This document shows positions 6,564-12,079 of a stretch of 12,079 nt of DNA, one piece after another. The number at the start of each line of letters is the position of its first letter. The first letter of the stretch is position 1. The DNA comes from Candidatus Gastranaerophilales bacterium (GTDB lineage: Bacteria > Cyanobacteriota > Vampirovibrionia > Gastranaerophilales > Gastranaerophilaceae), in the NCBI GenBank assembly GCA_905235825.1, contig CAJONH010000314.1, forward strand, positions 1-12,079, given 5' to 3'. The notes beneath the pieces were generated by a model, which was not told the DNA's origin, did no database searches, and worked only from the letters and a program-made list of their open reading frames with translations. A program made the translations under genes and the position numbers.

Positions 6564-7871
6564 ATGAGCGTTCAAGAAACGGAACAATGGAGAGAATCGA
6601 GTTTTAAAGCATTAATTCCTTTTATTGTTTTCATTCTGTTTTATTTCGGATTTTCTCTTTGGACGAGAGATTTTTCAAAAGTTCCAATGACGGTAGCATT
6701 TATAATATCTTCCGCTGCTGCTTTAATATTAAATCATAGGGAAAAATTATCAAAAAAGATAGAACTATTTGCACTTGGAATGGGTAATAAAGACATAATG
6801 ATAATGTGTCTTGTATTTATTCTGGCAGGTGCATTTACGGCAACAGCTCAAGCCGTAGGCGGAGTTGAAGCTGCCGTTAATATTGCACAGCATTTTGTTC
6901 CTGCTCAATTTATGGTATTGGGACTGTTTATAATTTCGGCATTGATTTCACTGTCAATAGGAACCTCCTGCGGAACAATAGCTGCTATTATACCTATTGC
7001 AGTTTCAATATCAGAATCTTTCGGACTTAATACATCTATAGTTCTTGGTGCGGTAGTCGGAGGTGCTATGTTTGGCGATAATATGTCATTGATTTCCGAT
7101 ACTACAATTGCTGCTAGCAGAAGTCTTAATGTTAAAATGCGTGATGAAATGTTTGCAAATTTTAAAATCATTTGGATTTCTGCTGTTATATGCTTGATTT
7201 TATACTCACTTCCGATATTTTCAACTGCTGCTGTTCAATTAGAAGTTCAAGCATTAACATTAGATAATTATGTGAAAGTTTTACCTTATATTCTGCTCTT
7301 AGTTTTAGGCATTTGCGGTATAAATGTAATGTTTTTGCTTTTATTTGGTATTATATTAAACACAATCATCGGTGTCGGTTACGGAATTTTTGATATTTTT
7401 GATGCTTTTTCTTTTATTGGAAAAGGAACAACAAGTATGGCAAATACATTAACCGTTGCAATGCTTGCAGGAGGACTTCTTCTGCTTGTTCGCTATAACG
7501 GAGGTATCGGTTTTATAATGAAAGAAACCGAACACTGGATAAAAAATAAAAAAACTTGTGAAATAGGGCTTTGCTTTCTCGTTGGAGTTATTGATTTATT
7601 TACCGCAAATAATACCGTTGCTATTATAACTGCAGGCCCTATAGCAAAAGAGTTATCGGAAAAATACGGAGTTTCCGCCGTCAGAACCGCAAGTCTTTTG
7701 GATACGACATCATGCTGTGTACAGGGCATAATCCCATACGGAGCACAAATTTTAATTGCAGTTGCACTCTCTGCTTCAATCGGTGCAAGTTCTTTTACCG
7801 TTATGAAAGGATTATTCTATCCTTTATTAATGTTTTTAGGTGTAATTATATCAATTATCAAAGCAAAATAG
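6564..7871 (+). CDS. nhaC: NhaC-type Na+/H+ antiporter
   Basis: This is a polytopic inner-membrane protein predicted to exchange cytoplasmic Na+ for external H+, for sodium and pH homeostasis. With this start it has 435 residues and about ten to twelve hydrophobic segments. NhaC-like signatures are visible: LSIGTSCGTIAA near residues 130-140, and GGAMFGDNMSLISDTT near 166-181, whose acidic residues are candidates for ion binding. A second conserved-looking stretch, LFTANNTVAIITAGP, lies in the C-terminal half. The frame also opens at an ATG at 6552, but the AAGG there is only one base away. The ATG at 6564 has GGAG at 6-base spacing and is the better start. Related lactate/malate or amino-acid antiporters share this fold, so the exact ion pair is inferred. 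It is divergent from efp and ends 3 bases from the convergent repeat-protein gene with no terminator visible. Confidence 0.85.
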   Translation: MSVQETEQWRESSFKALIPFIVFILFYFGFSLWTRDFSKVPMTVAFIISSAAALILNHREKLSKKIELFALGMGNKDIMIMCLVFILAGAFTATAQAVGGVEAAVNIAQHFVPAQFMVLGLFIISALISLSIGTSCGTIAAIIPIAVSISESFGLNTSIVLGAVVGGAMFGDNMSLISDTTIAASRSLNVKMRDEMFANFKIIWISAVICLILYSLPIFSTAAVQLEVQALTLDNYVKVLPYILLLVLGICGINVMFLLLFGIILNTIIGVGYGIFDIFDAFSFIGKGTTSMANTLTVAMLAGGLLLLVRYNGGIGFIMKETEHWIKNKKTCEIGLCFLVGVIDLFTANNTVAIITAGPIAKELSEKYGVSAVRTASLLDTTSCCVQGIIPYGAQILIAVALSASIGASSFTVMKGLFYPLLMFLGVIISIIKAK

Positions 7872-7874
7872 TGC

Positions 7875-9047
7875 TTAATCAGATTTTTTATTATTGTCAT
7901 TTTTGTTTTTAAGCTGCCTGTATCCTATAATTAATCCTGCAATTATTGCCGCACCAGTTTTTCCTTTATTATTTAGAAATATTGATTTTAATTTGTTTAA
8001 AGCCTTGCTGTTTTTAGCTGTTTCAGCGATATTTTCGGTTATTTTTTCTTCTTGCGGGCTGAGTGCATTTTCAGGTATTTTTGACAGAATTTTGGCACTT
8101 TCTTGTGCTGATTTACCTGTTGTGCAATCACTCAATGAGGAATAATATTTTTGAGCCTGCTCCGCTTTTAATTTAGCATCTGCTTCCGCTTTTATTCTTG
8201 CATGTGCTTCTTTTGTTATTTGTTCATCATGTATAAATACCTCTGCACTTTTTGCGGCAGACTTTTCACAAGTTTTATCAGACAATGAAGTATAGTATCT
8301 TTGAGCTTTACGTTTAAATACGGCTGCTTTTGCTTCCATTTTAGTTCTTTCGGCAGCTTCTTCGGCAATTTGTTCATCATGAATTTGAGTAAAAAAGTCT
8401 GCACTTTCCCGTGCAGATTTACCTGTAACGGTATTACTCAAAGAAGAATAAAATTTTTGAGCCTGCTCCGCTTTCAATTTGGCTTTGGCTTCGGCTTTAG
8501 TTCTTTCGGCTGCTTCTTGTGCTATTTGTTCTTCTGTGTATTTTTTAACATTACTCTGATTTTGCGGTTCCGCTGCTATTTTTACTTCCGTAATTTCTTT
8601 TATTTCTTCAAATTCTTTTGGTGTAGAATGTAAATTTGATTGTATAATCGGCTTTTTTTCAGTGTGTTCTATCTGTGTTCTTGTAATTTCTGCCGCATTT
8701 TTTTGCATAATTTCAGTTTTTCTTTTATTATATAATTCAACGGCATCTTCAACTTCTTTATCTGATTTCGCAAATAAAAGTTTTGTTCTTATCTCGATAT
8801 GCATTTTTTTTATTTCTTCGCTTGGTTTAAAGCCAATCTCATTTTCTGTTATTTCCAAAAGCAGAGCTTTTTTTAATTGTTCAGCTTTAAAACTCAGTTC
8901 CCCGTCTGATTCTTTATATCCTATAACATCATTTAAAACTAAATCCATGATGTCAGTCTTTTGTTTTTTTGTTTCCTGAATTTCCTGAATTTCATGAATT
9001 TCAGGATGATGAACTTTACTTACTTCATGTAATTTAAAACCAAACAT
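7875..9047 (-). CDS. Unrecognised charged protein with three ~50-residue repeats and a C-terminal hydrophobic segment
   Basis: I do not recognise this protein (390 residues from the chosen start). The N-terminus is followed by a His/Glu/Ile-rich stretch made of near-identical short units (EIHEIQEIQE, about residues 16-25). A mixed helical region comes next (about 35-120). Three imperfect ~50-residue repeats lie at about 172-323, each running [DE]EQI-x-x-EA-x-x-R, an Ala/Lys/Glu helix, a Y-[YT]-S-L-S motif, then KSA-x-x-SA. A short hydrophobic stretch (AAIIAGLIIGY, near 366-376) flanked by lysines may anchor it to the membrane, with a basic tail. There is no signal peptide. The repeats suggest a helical rod or binding array; no function is assigned. 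An ATG at 9068 is also in frame, but the ATG at 9047 has AAGGA at 7-base spacing, so I prefer it. It is divergent from recA. Confidence 0.82.
   Translation of the reverse strand: MFGFKLHEVSKVHHPEIHEIQEIQETKKQKTDIMDLVLNDVIGYKESDGELSFKAEQLKKALLLEITENEIGFKPSEEIKKMHIEIRTKLLFAKSDKEVEDAVELYNKRKTEIMQKNAAEITRTQIEHTEKKPIIQSNLHSTPKEFEEIKEITEVKIAAEPQNQSNVKKYTEEQIAQEAAERTKAEAKAKLKAEQAQKFYSSLSNTVTGKSARESADFFTQIHDEQIAEEAAERTKMEAKAAVFKRKAQRYYTSLSDKTCEKSAAKSAEVFIHDEQITKEAHARIKAEADAKLKAEQAQKYYSSLSDCTTGKSAQESAKILSKIPENALSPQEEKITENIAETAKNSKALNKLKSIFLNNKGKTGAAIIAGLIIGYRQLKNKNDNNKKSD
8079..8534 (-). repeat. Three in-frame coding repeats of about 150 bases
   Basis: These are three consecutive repeats within the 7875-9047 gene, with periods of about 52 and 50 codons. 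The outer two are most alike: both encode KAEQAQK[FY]YSSLS followed by TGKSA-x-ESA, with closely similar DNA (the TTTGAGCCTGCTCCGCTTT segment recurs). The middle one has diverged (KRKAQRYYTSLS). The pattern fits old duplication with later divergence rather than recent slippage. Confidence 0.8.
8973..9005 (-). repeat. 9-bp tandem microrepeat, in frame
   Basis: The plus-strand unit TTCCTGAAT occurs twice exactly (8973-8981, 8982-8990), then once with one change (TTCATGAAT, 8991-8999) and once partly (from 9000). It encodes the EIQEIQ/EIHEI stretch near the N-terminus of the repeat protein. A 9-base unit keeps the reading frame whatever the copy number. Confidence 0.7.
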
Positions 9048-9145
9048 ATAAACATCCTTTCCTTCCATTGACGACCATATAAAAATATGTAAATAAAAAA
9101 TTATTTAATATTTTTACAAAAATTTACTAATTTTAAATAAGTATT

Positions 9146-9176
9146 TTTACAAGCATAAAAATAATAATGATATAAT
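9146..9176 (+). promoter_or_regulatory. recA promoter with extended -10
   Basis: TGATATAAT (9168-9176) is a perfect extended -10 element, with TTTACA (9146-9151) as a -35-like box at a long 19-base spacing. Transcription would start near 9183, about 23 bases before the recA ATG. I saw no Gram-positive-type (GAAC-N4-GTTC), enterobacterial (CTG-N10-CAG) or cyanobacterial LexA box overlapping it. Confidence 0.6.
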
Positions 9177-9205
9177 ATCCTTGTAGATAAAAGGGAAAAA
9201 TAATC

Positions 9206-10234
9206 ATGCCGGTAAAAGAAAAAGAACCGCAAACTGTCAATGTTTCGGAAGAAAGACAAAAGGCACTCAAAGCTGCCATAGATAAAATAGAAAAAGATTT
9301 TGGAAAAGGCTCAATAATGAAATTGGGCGACAGACCCTCTGTAAATGTTGAAACAATACCTACAGGAGCTTTATCATTAGATGTTGCACTCGGTATAGGC
9401 GGAGTTCCCAGAGGCAGAATAATAGAAATATACGGGCCTGAAGCAAGCGGAAAAACAACACTCGCTCAGCATATAGTAGCAGAATGTCAGAAAAAAGGCG
9501 GCATTGCAGCATTCGTTGATGCAGAACACGCACTTGACCCTGAATATGCAAGGAATTTAGGTGTAAATGTTGATGAATTATTAATTTCTCAACCCGATAC
9601 AGGTGAACAGGCACTTGAAATTACCGAAGAACTTGTAAGAAGTGCCGCTGTTGATGTTGTTGTTGTTGACTCCGTTGCGGCTCTTGTACCGAAGGAAGAA
9701 ATCGAAGGTGCAATGGAAGATAAGCAAATGGGCTTGCAGGCAAGACTTATGTCAAAAGCACTCAGAAAATTAACGGGTATTGTAAATAAAACTAACACTA
9801 CGGTTATATTTATAAACCAGTTAAGACAAAAAATCGGTGTTATGTACGGAAGCCCCGAAACCACAACAGGCGGTAATGCTCTTAAATATTATGCAAGTAT
9901 AAGACTGGATATAAGAAAAACCGAAACTTTAAAAAAAGATGATAAAGAAATCGGCAACAGAGTAAAGGTAAAAGTCGTTAAAAATAAAGTAGCACCGCCT
10001 TTTCGAATTGCTGAATTTGATATCATATACGGAAAAGGTATAAGTAAATCGGGCTGTATTCTGGATATGGCCGTATCGTTAGATATTGTAAAAAAAGCAG
10101 GTGCATGGTTCAGCTATAATGATGAAAAATTAGGTCAGGGCAGAGATAAAGTTAAAGAAATTTTTGCTGAAAAACCTGAACTTGAAAAAGAAATAGATGA
10201 AAAAGTTCGTGAGGCATTAAAGGCTAAAGAATAG
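9206..10234 (+). CDS. recA: Recombinase RecA
   Basis: RecA forms ATP-dependent filaments on single-stranded DNA for homologous recombination and repair. In organisms with LexA it also triggers LexA self-cleavage. The 342-residue length is typical. Visible motifs are Walker A GPEASGKTT at residues 77-85, catalytic Glu in DAEHALDP near 107, Walker B VVVVDS at 151-156, and the DNA-binding L2 loop region at 204-223 (from NQLRQKIG to ETTTGG). The family C-terminal segment (GAWFSYNDEKLGQGRD) lies at about 298-313, followed by a Lys/Glu-rich tail. There is no intein. An AAGGG lies about 10 bases before the ATG. It is followed by its own terminator and has no recX downstream on its strand. Confidence 0.98.
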   Translation: MPVKEKEPQTVNVSEERQKALKAAIDKIEKDFGKGSIMKLGDRPSVNVETIPTGALSLDVALGIGGVPRGRIIEIYGPEASGKTTLAQHIVAECQKKGGIAAFVDAEHALDPEYARNLGVNVDELLISQPDTGEQALEITEELVRSAAVDVVVVDSVAALVPKEEIEGAMEDKQMGLQARLMSKALRKLTGIVNKTNTTVIFINQLRQKIGVMYGSPETTTGGNALKYYASIRLDIRKTETLKKDDKEIGNRVKVKVVKNKVAPPFRIAEFDIIYGKGISKSGCILDMAVSLDIVKKAGAWFSYNDEKLGQGRDKVKEIFAEKPELEKEIDEKVREALKAKE

Positions 10235-10265
10235 TTTTATATTTGTTTAATATATCTTTTAGAGT

Positions 10266-10298
10266 GCGGGTAATTTTATTAACCCCGCTTTATTTTAT
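10266..10298 (+). terminator. Rho-independent terminator of recA
   Basis: GCGGG (10266-10270) pairs with CCCGC (10284-10288), and an inner TAA/TTA stem lies past a small bulge. The plus-strand TTTATTTTATT follows directly. It lies about 30 bases past the recA stop. Confidence 0.75.
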
Positions 10299-10317
10299 TA
10301 TCAATCTGTTATTCTTC

Positions 10318-10347
10318 AAAAAAATGCGGAATTAATTTTAATTCCGC
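10318..10347 (-). terminator. Rho-independent terminator of the U32-like gene
   Basis: Positions 10326-10347 form a near-perfect inverted repeat (GCGGAATTAA and its complement, 2-base centre). On the minus strand it is followed by ATTTTTTT (10318-10325). It lies about 35 bases past the stop of the minus-strand gene, back to back with the recA terminator. The 10235-10382 gap holds nothing else I can name. Confidence 0.8.
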
Positions 10348-10382
10348 AAAAATACTACGTAAATATAGATTTAAAAAAAATA

Positions 10383-11546
10383 TTAAATTTTAGTACAGGC
10401 AGCGTAAATTCCGTTATTATTTTTAAAGTTCTTTTTTTGCATAATGTTTATTAATTTTTCTGCATATTTAAAACAATATTTGCATTTTACCCCGCATATT
10501 GAAGTGCATAAATGACCGTATTTTACAAAATGATTTATTTGAGGACTATATTTTTTATACTCTTTTACGGTTAAATTTACACTTTTATTTTGAAGTATAT
10601 AATTATTGAAATATTGTATTGGAATATTTTCAATATTTTTAATATCATCTATTCCTTTTAAGTACAGATAATAATAATCTATATACTTTCCTGACGTAAA
10701 TTCTTCACTGTTTCTTCCAACAAACTTAAAATTATTTATACCTATTTTTTTATATTCATTCAATTCCCAAGGATAAATAATATTACATTGAGTTAAATAT
10801 TTAAAAAAATTCTTATTTAATATTTGTGAACATTTTGAATTAAAAAAGAAATTGGAAAAGAATATATTTGCAATATTATCAATATCTTTTAGATTAGCCG
10901 TAAAAATCCCGTGTTCTTTTCTCATTGTACAGCCTTTTATACAACCTTCATTTACCATTAATTCCACTATTATATTCGGATATAATTTTTTGATATTTAC
11001 CAATAAATTAAAATTTTTATTCAAATCAAATGAAGGTACAATTTCTTTTATGTTGTCAAACATAAAAAAATAATTAGAATATTGAATTATACTTTGAAAT
11101 TCCGCTGAAGTTGATAAATAAATTTGAAAATCAGGATAATACCGATTTAAATAGCCGATTAACTGCGGATTACATACCCTGACTTTATTACAGCCTAATT
11201 TTCTTAAATTATTTAAAAGTTTATCAAGTTTCTTCAAATTATTTTGTATATCATCAAATGAAGGATGAAAAACCTTAGGTGAACTCAATAAATATACAAA
11301 ATCAAATCCGCATTCTAAAGAAAAAACTATTAAAGGTTCCCAATATTCATAATTGGTAATTTTATTAAAATTATATCTTGCCATTTCAAAACCTGTAAAA
11401 TCTTCGCAGTTAGACGGTAATGAAAAGTAAAAACTCGTAATTTTAGATTTTTTTATATTTTTATTTATTTCTTGTATTTTGACAATATTCTGCTTTGAAT
11501 ATGGCATTGGCATTGAAAATTCATATTTCATAATTTGACTGCTCAT
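10383..11546 (-). CDS. Divergent U32-family (UbiU/RlhA-like) TIM-barrel protein, probable Fe-S enzyme
   Basis: This is an unusual member of the family annotated as peptidase U32. Several characterised members are not proteases but Fe-S-linked, O2-independent hydroxylation factors (UbiU/UbiV, RlhA, TrhP). The product has 387 residues. The N-terminus (KYEFSMPMPYSK) and early segment (YFSLPS) resemble the first barrel strands of U32 proteins. NEGCIKGCTMRKEHGIF at residues 199-215 matches the family's N-E-x-C-x3-C-x-x-R-x-x-H signature. Further cysteines at 239 and 254, and YPWELNEYKKIGINNFKFVGR up to about 278, fit the last strand. A C-terminal cluster, C-x3-C-x3-C-x2-C at 347-358, is additional and may hold a second cluster. 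It follows the Cys-rich small gene by 5 bases. Start choice is uncertain: ATG 11546 or ATG 11531, and the frame is open up to a GTG at 11585 inside the preceding gene; none has a good ribosome site, suggesting coupling. The gene is very Lys/Asn/Ile-rich. Confidence 0.75.
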   Translation of the reverse strand: MSSQIMKYEFSMPMPYSKQNIVKIQEINKNIKKSKITSFYFSLPSNCEDFTGFEMARYNFNKITNYEYWEPLIVFSLECGFDFVYLLSSPKVFHPSFDDIQNNLKKLDKLLNNLRKLGCNKVRVCNPQLIGYLNRYYPDFQIYLSTSAEFQSIIQYSNYFFMFDNIKEIVPSFDLNKNFNLLVNIKKLYPNIIVELMVNEGCIKGCTMRKEHGIFTANLKDIDNIANIFFSNFFFNSKCSQILNKNFFKYLTQCNIIYPWELNEYKKIGINNFKFVGRNSEEFTSGKYIDYYYLYLKGIDDIKNIENIPIQYFNNYILQNKSVNLTVKEYKKYSPQINHFVKYGHLCTSICGVKCKYCFKYAEKLINIMQKKNFKNNNGIYAACTKI

Positions 11547-11551
11547 TAAAA

Positions 11552-11914
11552 TTAACATCTGAAACTGCTTGCTTCTGCGACCCACCCGCTTCTGCAGGTA
11601 TGATAATATGTCGGTACGGAAGCACAGCTGGTTGTAGCTTCTCTAGCCCAAATATAATGTGCCGAATAATATGCATTTGCAGCTTGACAACCGCACAATT
11701 TCATCGAACTGTCGCTGCAATCAGGATTTCCGCTTGAATATCCGGTTCTGCTTCCGTTTTGTGCAGTATATATATTTCCGTCACAGCAATATACGCTTAT
11801 TGTACCGATACTGCAATATATATTCTGCTGTGTACAAGCCGATAACAATAAAACATCATCATAAGACGACTCTATTTGTTCAAAAGATAAACCTTCTATA
11901 AAATCATATTCCAT
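11552..11914 (-). CDS. Cys-rich small protein, candidate modified-peptide precursor
   Basis: This is a 120-residue protein of no family I recognise. Residues 1-25 are acidic and helix-prone with no signal peptide (MEYDFIEGLSFEQIESSYDD), resembling a RiPP leader. From about residue 26 the composition changes to Cys, Ser, Tyr, Gly and Ala. Ten cysteines lie at 27, 34, 43, 44, 66, 74, 76, 97, 107 and 120, the last being the C-terminal residue, with almost no lysine (one). The ATG has a strong GGAG at 6-base spacing, better than its neighbours, so high expression is plausible. It overlaps the end of the ATP-grasp gene by 11 bases and is followed after 5 bases by the U32-like gene, so the three are probably one operon. 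A precursor peptide is the favoured reading, but a cysteine-rich structural or metal-binding protein is also possible. Confidence 0.7.
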   Translation of the reverse strand: MEYDFIEGLSFEQIESSYDDVLLLSACTQQNIYCSIGTISVYCCDGNIYTAQNGSRTGYSSGNPDCSDSSMKLCGCQAANAYYSAHYIWAREATTSCASVPTYYHTCRSGWVAEASSFRC

Positions 11915-12079
11915 ATTTATCTCCTTTATTTGTTAATAAATTACCTAAATAATAATTATTTTTTTTATCAATAAAATTAATAAATCCTGAATATGGAGTA
12001 AACGTTAGTTCTTCAAAATATATCTTATTTTGAAAAATCATCCAGTCTGTGCGTACAAAATCAAAATCCTTTGATAATT
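11904..12079 (-). CDS. C-terminus of a TupA-like ATP-grasp ligase (cut by window edge)
   Basis: The last 57 codons of a minus-strand gene enter from the right edge and stop at TGA 11904-11906. The fragment reads FDFVRTDWM, NKIYFEELTFTPYSGF and YYLGNLL. This matches the C-terminal end of TupA-like ATP-grasp proteins, which commonly read like FDFVRVDLY, GKIYFGELTFTPASG and LGDLL. The Asp in RTDW and the Glu pair in FEELTF sit where ATP-grasp enzymes hold Mg-ATP. Family members form amide-type bonds using ATP; TupA itself belongs to teichuronopeptide cell-wall polymer synthesis. The N-terminal substrate half is outside the window, so the substrate is unknown. Its last codons overlap the start of the Cys-rich gene. 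Confidence 0.7.
   Translation of the reverse strand, partial: LSKDFDFVRTDWMIFQNKIYFEELTFTPYSGFINFIDKKNNYYLGNLLTNKGDKYGI

Noticed and set aside
7872..7874. Shared terminator between nhaC and the convergent repeat-protein gene
   Set aside because: Only three bases separate the stops, and I found no hairpin with a T-run there on either strand.
8079..8534. CRISPR or other non-coding repeat array
   Set aside because: The repeats are in frame inside a gene, diverged at the DNA level, and about 150 bases long with no spacers.
10383..11546. Collagenase-type U32 protease
   Set aside because: The family name is historical. The visible conserved residues are Cys/Arg/His Fe-S-type positions, no protease catalytic set is apparent, and characterised relatives such as UbiU, RlhA and TrhP act in modification reactions.

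Overview
The window is AT-rich bacterial chromosome, dominated by housekeeping genes, with an accessory-looking segment at its right end. The best guess for the source is a non-photosynthetic relative of cyanobacteria (Vampirovibrionia/Melainabacteria, such as the gut order Gastranaerophilales). This rests on the tight efp-accB pair, an order familiar from cyanobacteria, together with very low GC and an anaerobe-like gene set. It is an inference from the sequence, not a database result.

Left block, all on the minus strand (positions 4-6411). Reading in the direction of transcription, it runs efp, accB, coaX, a CCA-adding enzyme, nanE, nanK, a membrane-anchored parvulin and an unrecognised coiled-coil protein. 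That last gene has its own consensus promoter and a strong terminator. A CAT-anticodon tRNA with its own promoter follows. The genes cover translation (EF-P, tRNA end repair), the biotin carrier of fatty-acid synthesis, the first step of CoA synthesis and amino-sugar catabolism (ManNAc to ManNAc-6-P to GlcNAc-6-P). The tRNA does not encode its CCA end, so it depends on a CCA-adding enzyme such as the one in this block.

Middle (6412-10298). A divergent region of about 150 bases separates efp from a plus-strand NhaC-type Na+/H+ antiporter. Convergent to the antiporter is an unrecognised minus-strand protein with three ~50-residue charged repeats and a C-terminal hydrophobic segment. Divergent from that is recA, with an extended -10 promoter and a terminator.

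Right end (10326-12079, minus strand). This is the most unusual part: a tightly packed, probably translationally coupled set of three genes. They are the C-terminus of a TupA-like ATP-grasp ligase (cut by the window edge), a 120-residue Cys-rich small protein with an acidic leader-like N-terminus and ten cysteines, and a divergent U32-family (UbiU/RlhA-like) TIM-barrel protein with an extra C-terminal cysteine cluster. A terminator closes the set. It looks like a candidate peptide-modification (RiPP-like) locus in which an ATP-grasp enzyme and a U32-type Fe-S enzyme act on the Cys-rich peptide. That function is a hypothesis. No stretch over 300 bases lacks a gene. No CRISPR array, insertion sequence or rRNA was seen.
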